The notes below the pieces were generated by a model. That model made no database searches and was not told the origin of the DNA. It saw only the letters and a list, made by a program, of their open reading frames with translations. A stretch of 64,000 nucleotides of DNA from Massiliimalia massiliensis (GTDB lineage: Bacteria > Bacillota > Clostridia > Oscillospirales > Ruminococcaceae): assembly GCF_900155615.1 (NCBI RefSeq), contig NZ_FUHT01000003.1:744001-808000 (forward strand). The letters are read 5' to 3'. Every line of letters begins with the position of its first letter. Within the stretch, counting starts at the first letter, position 1. The position numbers and the translations under genes are program-made. Of the stretch, positions 24,854-34,670 are shown piece by piece.

Positions 24854-27800
24854 ATGAAAGTTCAAAGGTCGGCTTCAGAAACGCTGCTGGATTTTTGTGC
24901 GGCATGGTTTGCCCAACGTGACGCTGTGGGAACGCTGGCGTTTTTTACCGAGGATGTGGCGTTTGTCGGAACCGGAAAAGATGAATTTGCCCAGGGGCTG
25001 GAGGAAATGGAGGATTATATCCGTACAGATATCAAAGAGATTCCTGAACCCTTTACCTTTACCTGCAGCATCATTCATGAACAGAAGATCTCCGATGAAA
25101 TCTGCAGCCTGTCCTCTGAATTATCACTGAAAAATACGATGTACACCTGGCATCTGCGCGGGTTTTATACATTGGTTCTCGTGCAGGGGAAATGGCGGAT
25201 CAAAAGCCTCCATTACGCTGAGCCGGGAAACAGCCAACGGCAGGGGGAACACTATCCCTGGACTCTGGTGATGGAGCAGATTGCAAGGCAGCGTCAGGAA
25301 CTATTAAACGATTCCCTGCCAGGCGGTATGATGGGAGGATATATAGAAGAGGATTTTCCTTATTATTTCATTAACCGTCAAATGCTTCAATACCTCGGAT
25401 ACGAGGATGAAGAGGAATTCGTTTCGGATATTGACGGAAAGATCTCCAACTGCATGCATCCGGATGACCGGCGGATCGTGGATCTGGCGGTAGCGAAGCA
25501 GCTTAAGGATCATGGAGAGTATGTGGTAGAATACCGTATGAAGAAAAAGGACGGTACCTATATCTGGGTTCATGATCTGGGCAGGCCGGTGACAGCAGAG
25601 GACGGCAGGCAGGCGATTGCATCAGTTTGCATCGATATTACCGCCCAAAAACAGGCGCAGGACGAGGTGCTGCACCTATATAATAACATTCCGGGCGCTG
25701 TATTCCGGTGCCGGTTTGATGCAGACTTTTCCATGATCAGCGCGAATGACGGGCTCTTCGATTTTCTTGGATATACAAGAGCTGAATTTGAGGCGATGGG
25801 AAATAAAATGTCTGCCGTGATCTATCCGGACGACCTAAAAATCATGGCGGAGAAGCTGAATGCACAGCTTCAGCATGACAATACCATACATAACGAAAAC
25901 CGTTTGATCTGTAAAAACGGGAAGATAAAATGGGTCTCCATTAAAGCCCAGCTTTTCACAGAAGAGGACGGGCAGAGGTACTTTTACTGTGTATTTGTGG
26001 ATATTACAGAAGAAAAGCAGCTTCAGGAACGGGTTAGGGAGCTATATGAAAAGGAACTGATCTATTTTGCGGAGGTGTCGGCCTCTGACGGCAGTATCCA
26101 GGGACGCCTGAATATCTCAACCAACCGGGTGGAAAGCTATATCGCAACCTCGGATGTGGCAGTCGCCATGGTCGGGGATACCTATGAGAAAACGATAGAG
26201 AATCTTGCCGCTTCTGCCGTTGATACTGCTTACGGAGAGGAAATACGCCGTTCTCTTGACCGGCAAAAGGTGATAGAGGATTATGCCGCGGGGAAAGTAG
26301 ACTATCATTTTGATTTTCTGCGCAGGCGGAACGGCGGAGGCGTTTTCTGGGGCAGCACAAGCCTGCGCGCCTGCCTAAACCCAGAATCCGGCGATATCGT
26401 GATTTTTTTCTATACCTTTGATATTACGGAACAGAAGCTACAGGAGCTGTTGCTTAGTCAAATAGCCCACCTGGATTATGATGTGATCACCGAAGTTGAT
26501 CTTTGCAGCGGAAAGCACCGTTTGATCTCGTTTCATGAAAAACAGAAGAAAATGATACTGCGTGAGGGGGATTTCCAGCAAGAAATTCGCCGGCTTTCCA
26601 ATCGTTATATGGAGGAAGAGGCCCGCAGGAAATATCTCGAGAATTTTGACTTTGATTTTATGAAAAAACAGTTGGCCGAGAAACCGTTCTATTCCTTTAT
26701 TGTCGAAATGATCGATGATGAAGGGAATGTCCGGGTTAAACGCTTCCAGGTGTTCTATATCAGCCGGGAGCTCGGCCGGGTATGCATGACACGTACAGAT
26801 GTGACCGATGTTGTCCGGCAGGAACAGAGGCAGAAGGAAGAACTGGCGGCTGCATTGGTAGCCGCAGAGCAGGCCAATGCGGCAAAGAGCGATTTCCTGT
26901 CCCGCATGAGCCATGAAATCCGTACTCCGATGAATGCGATTATTGGTATGAGCACCATTGCTTCCCAGGCGGTCGGAGACGAGGAGCAGGTAGCGGATTG
27001 TCTGTCTAAAATTGGCATTTCATCCCGTTTTCTTCTGTCCCTGATTAACGACATCCTCGATATGAGCCGGATTGAAAGCGGAAAGATGCTGCTCAAAAAT
27101 GAAAAAATTCCTACCGAGGATTTCCTGGTAGGGATCAATTCCATCTGCTATTCACAGGCAGAGTCCAAGGGGATTGACTATGAGTGTATTATTGATCCAG
27201 TGCTGGATGATTACTATATCGGCGATGCCATGAAATTGCAGCAGGTGCTGATTAATATCCTGAGCAATGCAATCAAATTTACCGGAGAAGGCGGTAAAGT
27301 CATTTCTGCCGAACAGCGGAGAAGGACGAAAAACGACGCCGAGCTGCGTTTTATTGTCAATGATACGGGCGTTGGAATGAGCGATGATTTCCTTCCGCAT
27401 ATTTTCGAGCCCTTCTCTCAGGAGTCTACCGGAACAACCTCCCTGTATGGAGGAACCGGGCTGGGGTTGGCCATTTCCAAAAATATTGTCGATATGATGG
27501 ATGGAAAAATTACTGTACGCTCTATTAAGGGAATTGGCACTGAATTTACAATAGATGTAAAGCTGGGTATCACAGAAGAAAAGCTGCGCCATAACCAGAA
27601 AAAGCAGAATCTGCATTTCTCGCATTTGAAAACATTGGTTGTGGATGACGATGTAGCTGTCTGCGAAAGTGCGGTTGTCACACTAAAAGAAATCGGAGTT
27701 ACCGCTGAATGGGTAGACAGCGGGCGCAAGGCAATCGAGCGGGTTCAAATACTCTGGGATATCGGCAAATATTTTGATATGATCCTGATCGACTGGAAGA

Positions 27801-28435
27801 TGCCGGGAATGGACGGGATTGAAACCGCGCGCAGGATTCGGGATATCGTAGGGCCTGAGGTGACAATTATCATTATGACCGCCTATGACTGGATTTCGAT
27901 TGAGCATGAGGCGAAGCTTGCAGGCGTAAACCTTCTAATGAGCAAGCCTATGTTTAAGTCCTCGCTGGTTTCCGCATTTACGAAAGCCCTGGGAGAAAAG
28001 GAAGAACAGAAAGAACAGGCCAGGAACTCCGATTACGATTTCACTGGAAAACGCATCCTTCTGGCAGAGGATAACATCATTAACACTGAAGTGGCGGTTA
28101 TGCTTCTGCAAGGAAGAGGATTTGTCGTAGACGTCGCAGAAAACGGCCTGCGTGCCATGGAGCTTTATGGAAAATCCGAATCAGGATATTATGACGCTAT
28201 CCTGATGGATATCCGGATGCCCATCATGGATGGCTTATCTGCGGCTAATAATATTCGCCATCTGAGCAATTCTGATGCAAGAAAAATTCCAATTATTGCG
28301 ATGACGGCTAACGCATTTGATGACGATATCGAAAAGAGCAAAGCTGCCGGAATGAACGCCCATCTGGCAAAACCAATTGAGCCGGAACGGCTGTTCCAGG
28401 TGCTTTACGATTTTATTTACAGAAAAGAAGAATAA
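24854..28435 (+). CDS. Hybrid histidine kinase with N-terminal NTF2-like domain
   Basis: A 1193-aa soluble phosphorelay protein. Residues 1-130 are NTF2/SnoaL-like (RSASETLLDFCAAWFAQRDA, later GKWRIKSLHYAEPG). Two clear PAS domains (about 150-390) follow, then two weaker PAS-like segments to about 640. The HisKA domain has H687 in MSHEIRTPMNAIIGM, and the ATPase domain (about 790-905) has NAIKFTGEGG and GTGLGLAIS. Two receiver domains end the chain, with D980 (LIDWKMPGMDG) and D1119 (LMDIRMPIMDG). There is no membrane segment, so it senses a cytosolic or diffusible signal. ATG 24854 has GAAGG nine bases upstream; an ATG at 24845 would have no spacer. Confidence 0.9.
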   Translation: MKVQRSASETLLDFCAAWFAQRDAVGTLAFFTEDVAFVGTGKDEFAQGLEEMEDYIRTDIKEIPEPFTFTCSIIHEQKISDEICSLSSELSLKNTMYTWHLRGFYTLVLVQGKWRIKSLHYAEPGNSQRQGEHYPWTLVMEQIARQRQELLNDSLPGGMMGGYIEEDFPYYFINRQMLQYLGYEDEEEFVSDIDGKISNCMHPDDRRIVDLAVAKQLKDHGEYVVEYRMKKKDGTYIWVHDLGRPVTAEDGRQAIASVCIDITAQKQAQDEVLHLYNNIPGAVFRCRFDADFSMISANDGLFDFLGYTRAEFEAMGNKMSAVIYPDDLKIMAEKLNAQLQHDNTIHNENRLICKNGKIKWVSIKAQLFTEEDGQRYFYCVFVDITEEKQLQERVRELYEKELIYFAEVSASDGSIQGRLNISTNRVESYIATSDVAVAMVGDTYEKTIENLAASAVDTAYGEEIRRSLDRQKVIEDYAAGKVDYHFDFLRRRNGGGVFWGSTSLRACLNPESGDIVIFFYTFDITEQKLQELLLSQIAHLDYDVITEVDLCSGKHRLISFHEKQKKMILREGDFQQEIRRLSNRYMEEEARRKYLENFDFDFMKKQLAEKPFYSFIVEMIDDEGNVRVKRFQVFYISRELGRVCMTRTDVTDVVRQEQRQKEELAAALVAAEQANAAKSDFLSRMSHEIRTPMNAIIGMSTIASQAVGDEEQVADCLSKIGISSRFLLSLINDILDMSRIESGKMLLKNEKIPTEDFLVGINSICYSQAESKGIDYECIIDPVLDDYYIGDAMKLQQVLINILSNAIKFTGEGGKVISAEQRRRTKNDAELRFIVNDTGVGMSDDFLPHIFEPFSQESTGTTSLYGGTGLGLAISKNIVDMMDGKITVRSIKGIGTEFTIDVKLGITEEKLRHNQKKQNLHFSHLKTLVVDDDVAVCESAVVTLKEIGVTAEWVDSGRKAIERVQILWDIGKYFDMILIDWKMPGMDGIETARRIRDIVGPEVTIIIMTAYDWISIEHEAKLAGVNLLMSKPMFKSSLVSAFTKALGEKEEQKEQARNSDYDFTGKRILLAEDNIINTEVAVMLLQGRGFVVDVAENGLRAMELYGKSESGYYDAILMDIRMPIMDGLSAANNIRHLSNSDARKIPIIAMTANAFDDDIEKSKAAGMNAHLAKPIEPERLFQVLYDFIYRKEE

Positions 28436-28538
28436 TTTACGGGTAGATTGAGACGTTGTGTGACAGAAACTGCCCGGCAAACTGGATTAAATTCCAGAAA
28501 ATGTAATAATCCTAAAAACGGATATTAGGAGGTCGGAC

Positions 28539-31500
28539 ATGAATTTGGATCACCCGCTGTCCATGGATCAAATGCTGGCGGTGCTGGACAATGCGCCTGT
28601 AGCGGTTTATGTTAGTGCGGCTGAAACCTTTGAACTGCTCTATGCAAACCGGGCTGCTAGAAGCTTGTTTTTGTGCCAGATGGATTCGCCTGGGCTCGCT
28701 TGTTACCGCGCCGCGGGCTTTGATGCGCCATGCCCGTTTTGCCGTACCGGAGAGATGAGTAAAACAGATTTGTCTGTCCGGGAATTTTATCATCCCAAGC
28801 TTCAGCGAACCTTTCAGCTCAATGGAAAGCTGATTGATTGGGCAGGAACGCTGGCGCATATTGAATATATTTTGGATATCACGGAAGAAAAATGGCGGCA
28901 GGATCAGGAAAAGACAGTAAAAGAACAGCTTGAGGCAACCTTTAGCAATCTTCCCTGCGGGTTGTGCGTTTATCAATTTGACGGGGAGAAGCTTTCTCCT
29001 ATTTTCCATAATCCGGCTTTCTATCGTATTATGGGGTATTCTGCCGAGCATATCCGATTGTTGGAGCAGGAAACGAGCTTTCTGGGAGTCCACCCGGATG
29101 ATCTTGTTTCAATGAAAGCAAATGTAAAGGGATTTATCCGGCGGGACGGCCTTTTGCAGCAGACTTACCGCTTTTGGAATGACGACAAGAACGAATACCG
29201 ATGGATCAGGCTGGAGTGTTCTGCCAAAAGCCGGGAGGATGGCGCCAAGCTCCTCTACGCTGTTTATACTGACGTAAGCGAACAAATATATTTGGAAAAG
29301 GAATTGGCCGGCGCTAATGAAACGATGCAGGATATTATCAATTCAATTCCCGGCGGCGTTGCAATCTATAAGGTATCCGATATCTTTGAAACGGTCTATT
29401 TCTCTGACGGCGTGCCGGAATTATCCGGATATACAGCCGAAGAATATAACGAGCTGATCAAGCGGGATGCAGCCGAGATGACCTATTGGGAAGATACCGA
29501 TATGGTTGTGGAACAGGCAAAGGGTGTCATTGAAACTCATGAAGCTGCTGTGTTTGAGTTTCGTAAGCAGCATCGGGATGGGCATATCGTTTGGGTACGC
29601 GTACAAATGCGCTGGCTCGGGGAGGAAAACGGTTTACCGCTGCTTCACTGTGTGTTTTACAATATTTCTGATCTCAAAGAAGCGCGGCTGGAAATGGATC
29701 ATCTTGTCAATTCGATTCCTGGCGGGATCGCCAGCTATCTGATAGAAGGTGACCGGTTCATTCCTACCTTCTATTCGGATGGCGTGATGGCGCTTTCCGG
29801 CCATAGCAGGGAGGAATTTGACAATTTAGTACGGTACAATGCCCTTGATATGATCTATGAGCTGGACCGGGACAGAGTGCTGGCCGCGGCTAAGGCTGCA
29901 GTCAGCAGTGGAAGTGTGCTGGATGTGTCTTACCGGATACGCCATAAAGACGGAAATTTGGTCTGGATTCACTTAAATGGGCGGCGCATGGGCCCGCTTT
30001 CTGAAAAAACCCGGTTTTATGCTGTCTTTACCGGTATGTCGGCGGAGACCCGGCTGTTCCAGAGTATTGCAAACGAAACCGCGGACGGAATTTATGTGAT
30101 TGACAGGAAGAATTATGACCTGCTTTATGTTAATGAATCCAAGGGTCTTTTTTTCAAAGATGAAAACTGTATTGGAAAAAAGTGCTATACTGCGCTGCAC
30201 GGAAAGGACTCCCCCTGTGAGTTTTGTACTCTGAAAACTCATCCGGCGGATGGACAGGAGCATGAAATGCCGATGAAAGGCACCGGGCGGTATTTCGGCA
30301 CCCGTTTCCGGCAAACAGATTGGAATGGGATTCCATCTTATGTCAAATATGTCCGGGATATTACGAAAGAAGTAGAAATCCGGAAGGAAAAGGAACGGCT
30401 GGAGCAGTATTTTGAAACTGTTGTAAAGAATCTGCCGGGCGGTGTTGCTGTAGTCCGGTATGAGCAGGACGGCAGCATGGCGCCGGAGTTCCTTTCTGAC
30501 GGATTTGCCGCTATGACTGGCATGACCTATGAGGAGGCTTGGGCACTCTATAAGCAGGACGCGATGGCTGGGGTGCATCCGGACGATTGGCAATTTGTGC
30601 GCGAGCAGATGGACGCCTACATCGCCAGTCAAGAAAATCATTGGGAGATTGTATACCGGCTCAAGAAAGGCGGCGGCGGATACTTTTGGGTGAAAAATAC
30701 CCTTTCCCTGATTCAGAATGAAGACGGCGAGAGCCGGGTTTATGCCTTCTATCATGATATGACCCGGGAACGGGAGGAACAGGAGCGGGTTGAGCAGCAG
30801 TATAATGACCTGATTATTCAGCATTATCGTGTACCAGAACCCAATGCGCTGATTATCGGCCACTGCAATATCACGCAGAATATCATCCTGGAAATTATTG
30901 ACCATACAGATTCTGACCTTTTGCAGAGCTTCGGGTGGGTGAGAAATGATTTCTTTACCGGGATATCGAGCTTTATTGTCGACGAGACGGAGCGGCAGGA
31001 GTTTCTGAGCATTTATCTCAACGAACCGGCGCATGCCGCTTTCGACAGAGGTGATACCGAGCAGGTTCTCAGGTGCTTTGTAAAGCTTCCGAAAGACCCT
31101 CGCGGCCGATATGTTCAGGTGAAGATGAATATGATTTCCACGCCGAAAAGCGGCGATGTGACCGGAATTCTGACGATTACGGATGTGACGGAACAGATCA
31201 TTTCTGAGAGAATCCTGCATCAGTTGTCCTTCAAGGGTAATGACTTTGTGGTGGATGTCGACTTGGCGAAGGATACCTATACGGTTATTTCCTGTAATCA
31301 GAATATCTGCCATGTACCCCCGCGGCATGGCCGGCACTCTGAATGGGTTCAGACAGCTCTGGAATCCAGAATTGTACCAAAGGACAGGGAACAGTATCAA
31401 AAAGGACTGGAGCCTGACCAAATGCTGGAGCGCTTGCGGAAGGAAAGCTCCTATGCCTTTTCCTATTCGATTGTAGACGATAATGGTGATATCTGGACGA

Positions 31501-33179
31501 AAAATATGACCGTATTCGCAATAGACCTGCGTTTAGGGCGGGTTTGCCTTTCCCGGACGGATATTACAGATTCTGTCCGGGAGCAGCAGGGTCTTCTGAA
31601 TATGATGTCCTATACTTTTGAATTGATGGGTTTTATTAATGTTAGAGATAATACCTTTACGATGTATACCCGTCAGATTGTTTTGGAAAATTTGCCTCCG
31701 TATATTGTAAAGAACTATAATGACTCGGTAGGGCATTTTGTTGGGAACTATCATCTGGAGGCTGATCAGGAACAGGCGGAGCGGCAGTTTAAAATTAACG
31801 CTATTCTGCAGCGTCTTAGAGAAAGGCCGTCTGGCTATGACTTTGTTTTGCCGTATCGTTCAGGAGAAGAGCTGCGGTATAAACAGATCAATGTGCTGTG
31901 GGGAGATGATGCCCATCGAACTGTCTGCTTGGTACGGGCGGATGTGACTGATATGATCGCCGCAGAGCGGCAGACAAAACAAGCGCTGGAGGAAGCGCTG
32001 GCTTTGGCGGAGGACGCCAATCAGGCAAAAAGCGATTTCATGTCTGCTATGAGCCACGATATCCGCACGCCGATGAATGCGATCATGGGAATGACTGCAT
32101 TGGCGGCTGCTCACCTGGACGACCGGGAGAGAGTAGGGGATTGCCTGCAAAAAATCTCTCTTTCCTCTAAGCATCTGCTCAGTCTTATCAACGATATCCT
32201 AGATATGAGTAAAATCGAACGTTCTAAAATCACACTGAACCATATCAGACTGTCGCTGCCAGAGATGATCGAACAGATATCTGCAATTATGGGGCCGCAG
32301 GCTAGGGCGGCTGGACTGGAGTTTTCCATCCAGGTAAAAGAAATTTGCCACGAGGCATTTTATGGTGATTCTCTGCGCATCAGCCAAATCCTGATCAACC
32401 TGTTGAGCAATGCGATTAAATTCACGCCGGAAGGCGGCAAAGTCAGTTTCCTGGCGGAAGAAATTCAGCTGCCGAGAGCTGAAAACCGGGTGAGATACCG
32501 GTTTACGATCAGCGATACGGGAATGGGAATGCCGGAAGAATTTATATCTCATATTTTTGAACCCTTTTCACGCAGCCGCGCCGCTGCCCGGATTGAAGGA
32601 ACTGGCCTGGGACTCAGTATTACCAAAGGGTTGGTTGACCTGATGAACGGCAATATCACTGTCCGCAGCCAAGTGGGGCAAGGCTCGGTATTCTCTGTGG
32701 AGCTTGAATGTGAAACCGCCCAGGCGCTTCCAACAGACCGCCAAAAGGAATCTGGAACTATAAGCCCGGTAAAGGAAAAAAGCCTGAAGGGGCGCCGCTT
32801 CCTGATTGCGGAGGACAACGCGATTAATGCGGAAATCCTCTGTGAATTGCTTACCATGTATGGAGGAGAAACAGTAGTTAAAACGGATGGCCTTCAGGCA
32901 GTCGAGGAATTTCGCAGCGCGCAGCCCGGAACCTATGACGCGGTTCTGATGGATATCCAGATGCCGGAGATGAACGGATATGAGGCGACCCGTGCAATAC
33001 GGGGAATGAGCCGTCCGGATGCAGGCAGGATACCGATTGTTGCGATGACAGCCAATGCCTTTTCCGAGGACATCCAGGCCTCTTTGGAGGCGGGCATGAT
33101 CGCGCATGTGGCGAAGCCGATTGATCTTAATATGCTTTGGGATACGCTGGAGAAAGTGCTGACCGGAGTGAAAAAGTGA
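28539..33179 (+). CDS. Giant multi-PAS hybrid histidine kinase
   Basis: A 1546-aa soluble kinase. About nine PAS or PAS-like units fill residues 1-1145, followed by HisKA (H1173 in MSHDIRTPMNAIMGM), an ATPase domain (NAIKFTPEGG, GTGLGLSIT) and a C-terminal receiver with D1472 in LMDIQMPEMNG. PAS units 1 and 5 each carry a three-cysteine motif: C55, C65, C68 (CYRAAGFDAPCPFC) and C549, C560, C563 (CYTALHGKDSPCEFC), suggesting a metal or redox cofactor. Units 3, 4 and 6 share a N-x-PGG-x-A start, a sign of internal duplication. GGAGG lies seven bases before the ATG. It follows the other hybrid kinase by 103 bases and ends in a strong terminator. Confidence 0.9.
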   Translation: MNLDHPLSMDQMLAVLDNAPVAVYVSAAETFELLYANRAARSLFLCQMDSPGLACYRAAGFDAPCPFCRTGEMSKTDLSVREFYHPKLQRTFQLNGKLIDWAGTLAHIEYILDITEEKWRQDQEKTVKEQLEATFSNLPCGLCVYQFDGEKLSPIFHNPAFYRIMGYSAEHIRLLEQETSFLGVHPDDLVSMKANVKGFIRRDGLLQQTYRFWNDDKNEYRWIRLECSAKSREDGAKLLYAVYTDVSEQIYLEKELAGANETMQDIINSIPGGVAIYKVSDIFETVYFSDGVPELSGYTAEEYNELIKRDAAEMTYWEDTDMVVEQAKGVIETHEAAVFEFRKQHRDGHIVWVRVQMRWLGEENGLPLLHCVFYNISDLKEARLEMDHLVNSIPGGIASYLIEGDRFIPTFYSDGVMALSGHSREEFDNLVRYNALDMIYELDRDRVLAAAKAAVSSGSVLDVSYRIRHKDGNLVWIHLNGRRMGPLSEKTRFYAVFTGMSAETRLFQSIANETADGIYVIDRKNYDLLYVNESKGLFFKDENCIGKKCYTALHGKDSPCEFCTLKTHPADGQEHEMPMKGTGRYFGTRFRQTDWNGIPSYVKYVRDITKEVEIRKEKERLEQYFETVVKNLPGGVAVVRYEQDGSMAPEFLSDGFAAMTGMTYEEAWALYKQDAMAGVHPDDWQFVREQMDAYIASQENHWEIVYRLKKGGGGYFWVKNTLSLIQNEDGESRVYAFYHDMTREREEQERVEQQYNDLIIQHYRVPEPNALIIGHCNITQNIILEIIDHTDSDLLQSFGWVRNDFFTGISSFIVDETERQEFLSIYLNEPAHAAFDRGDTEQVLRCFVKLPKDPRGRYVQVKMNMISTPKSGDVTGILTITDVTEQIISERILHQLSFKGNDFVVDVDLAKDTYTVISCNQNICHVPPRHGRHSEWVQTALESRIVPKDREQYQKGLEPDQMLERLRKESSYAFSYSIVDDNGDIWTKNMTVFAIDLRLGRVCLSRTDITDSVREQQGLLNMMSYTFELMGFINVRDNTFTMYTRQIVLENLPPYIVKNYNDSVGHFVGNYHLEADQEQAERQFKINAILQRLRERPSGYDFVLPYRSGEELRYKQINVLWGDDAHRTVCLVRADVTDMIAAERQTKQALEEALALAEDANQAKSDFMSAMSHDIRTPMNAIMGMTALAAAHLDDRERVGDCLQKISLSSKHLLSLINDILDMSKIERSKITLNHIRLSLPEMIEQISAIMGPQARAAGLEFSIQVKEICHEAFYGDSLRISQILINLLSNAIKFTPEGGKVSFLAEEIQLPRAENRVRYRFTISDTGMGMPEEFISHIFEPFSRSRAAARIEGTGLGLSITKGLVDLMNGNITVRSQVGQGSVFSVELECETAQALPTDRQKESGTISPVKEKSLKGRRFLIAEDNAINAEILCELLTMYGGETVVKTDGLQAVEEFRSAQPGTYDAVLMDIQMPEMNGYEATRAIRGMSRPDAGRIPIVAMTANAFSEDIQASLEAGMIAHVAKPIDLNMLWDTLEKVLTGVKK

Positions 33180-33182
33180 CGC

Positions 33183-33224
33183 GATATAAAAGGCGGGGAT
33201 GAACAAGTCCCCGCCTTTTATATC
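33183..33224 (+). terminator. Terminator of the signalling operon
   Basis: A perfect 17-bp stem (GATATAAAAGGCGGGGA, 33183-33199, with its complement 33208-33224) and an 8-base loop, directly after the multi-PAS kinase. Confidence 0.92.
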
Positions 33225-33591
33225 ATCATCGCAAAGCAGTGTAAAACAGAGAGAATGTGGATCCGTTTTTTCGTTTATCCTACCTCGGGCGGAGAAATAG
33301 AATCAACCTAAACAGCAAAGAAAAATCTACGAACAAGCAGAAACGTTTGTTATTGATCTTTCGGAAAACTCGTAAAAATATGGTATTATGTAACGGCAAG
33401 ATGATTTCTGAAATTCTTGTTCTCACCACAAATAACACGACGGATTAAGCAAAAAATACTAGAAAATATTGATGCCTGCAACAGGATACGGAATATCTGT
33501 ACTGTACGTTATTCAAATCGGCCGGCGAGGGCTTGTCGGTCAAACAGGGATGTGTTTATACATTATGGATCACTTTAAATTAGTATCAAAT
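33225..33591. other. Gene-poor stretch before the uvrB fragment
   Basis: AT-rich sequence with no convincing reading frame, RNA gene or strong promoter. It is part of an 816-bp gap that further right holds remnants of two genes. Some of it may be older debris, but I recognise nothing in it. Confidence 0.5.
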
Positions 33592-33716
33592 TATCAGCCT
33601 GCCGAATAGCCAAGCTGACCGAAGGCGTAAAGCGGGGAGATAAGGAACAAACCCTGCTGGGGGTGACGGGTTCTGGGAAAACCTTTACTATGGCCAATAT
33701 TATCGCGCAGATGAAC
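33592..33716 (+). pseudogene. Fragment of a second uvrB gene
   Basis: Positions 33606-33716 encode [20 protein letters not shown] followed by [17 protein letters not shown], matching residues 26-62 of the intact uvrB at 43512. From GGAGATAAGG onward about 77 bases differ at only two positions, both silent third-codon changes; upstream, the match is weaker and loses a base. No start, and nothing of the remaining 600 residues, is present. It ends abruptly at 33716, where a serine-recombinase remnant begins on the other strand. The pattern of silent changes suggests that it came from a working uvrB of a relative rather than from random copying. Confidence 0.85.
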
Positions 33717-33850
33717 CTGTCAATATTTTCTGCCTGTGTTTCCTGCTCCTGTCCGTAATCATCAGATAGCATTTGTAATCTGCTGTTGGATACTTTTCCG
33801 CCCGCGTTCTCCTCATAAATACGCTTGAATAGCCGGTTAAGCTATGCCAT
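33717..33850 (-). pseudogene. Remnant of a large serine recombinase
   Basis: Read on the minus strand, the frame gives LNRLFKRIYEENAGGKVSNS and then [20 protein letters not shown]. This matches the helical region found after the catalytic domain in large serine recombinases of clostridial conjugative and mobilisable elements (typically LFKRIYEDNVxGKxSDERF...YExEQ). A stop codon (TAG) interrupts the frame just upstream, and neither the catalytic serine domain nor the DNA-binding C-terminus is present. It abuts the uvrB fragment. It is a relic of a mobile element, with no sign of present activity. Confidence 0.65.
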
Positions 33851-33927
33851 ACAGGGGAGTATTCGCAGCGACGTTTTCATTGAGATATAATTTGAGATTT
33901 TTATTTCTATTTAAGCTACAGCGTTTA

Positions 33928-33936
33928 TGCTATAAT
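33928..33936 (+). promoter_or_regulatory. Extended -10 promoter of the two-component genes
   Basis: TGCTATAAT, an extended -10, about 60 bases before the response-regulator start codon; no consensus -35 is seen. Confidence 0.6.
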
Positions 33937-33995
33937 AATATAAAGATGAACTGTTTTTCTCCAAAATGATTAAGAGGCAAAGAGGAGTGTGCAAT

Positions 33996-34670
33996 ATGAG
34001 ACTGTTACTGGCCGAGGATGAAAAAGCATTGTCAAAGGCACTGAACGCCATTTTGGAAAGAAATAATTATTCTGTCGATGCAGCCTATGATGGCCAAGAA
34101 GCGCTGGAGTATTTAGAGGCGGATAATTATGATGGCGTTATTCTGGATATTATGATGCCAAAGGTGGACGGCATCACAGTACTGAAGGAGATTCGAAAGA
34201 AAGGAAATCTGATTCCGGTATTGCTTTTGACTGCAAAATCCGAGGTGGACGATAAGGTTATTGGTTTGGATGCCGGTGCAAATGACTATCTTACAAAGCC
34301 CTTCAATTCAAGAGAATTGCTGGCTCGTATTCGGGCAATGACACGAACACAGGCGGTTCAGGCGAATTCCCAATTGAAAATTGGAAATGTCACTTTGGAC
34401 CGTGCAACGTATGAACTTTCTACCGCATCGGGAAGCTACCGGTTGGCAAATAAAGAATTTCAGATGATGGAAATGCTGATGAGTAACCCCAAAAACCTGA
34501 TTTCTTCTGAACGGTTTATGGAAAAAATTTGGGGGTACGACAGCGAAGCAGAGATCAATGTGGTGTGGGTATACATTTCCTATCTGCGTAAAAAGCTGGC
34601 TGCTTTGCATGCGGATATCCAGATTAAAGCCATGCGGAATGCCGGATATACATTGGAGGAAATAGTATGA
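33996..34670 (+). CDS. OmpR-family response regulator
   Basis: A 224-aa response regulator. The receiver domain (1-115) has the acidic pair in LLLAEDEKALS, phosphoacceptor D51 (VILDIMMPKVDG) and the KPFNSRELLARI lysine. A winged-helix DNA-binding domain follows (about 125-222, ending VWVYISYLRKKLAALH... NAGYTLEEIV). ATG 33996 is chosen because GAGGAG lies eight bases upstream; a longer frame from 33966 has no site. It overlaps its kinase gene by four bases. Three TTAAGTT direct repeats before the HtrA operon are a likely target, since OmpR-type proteins bind such repeats. Confidence 0.93.
   Translation: MRLLLAEDEKALSKALNAILERNNYSVDAAYDGQEALEYLEADNYDGVILDIMMPKVDGITVLKEIRKKGNLIPVLLLTAKSEVDDKVIGLDAGANDYLTKPFNSRELLARIRAMTRTQAVQANSQLKIGNVTLDRATYELSTASGSYRLANKEFQMMEMLMSNPKNLISSERFMEKIWGYDSEAEINVVWVYISYLRKKLAALHADIQIKAMRNAGYTLEEIV

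Noticed and set aside
29973-31421. A 482-codon open frame on the minus strand inside the multi-PAS kinase gene
   Set aside because: It lies antisense to a well-supported gene, has no ribosome-binding site and no recognisable domain; the codon bias of the real gene explains it.
33225-33591. Possible terminal repeats of an insertion sequence beside the uvrB fragment
   Set aside because: No matching inverted ends, target duplication or transposase frame could be found by eye.
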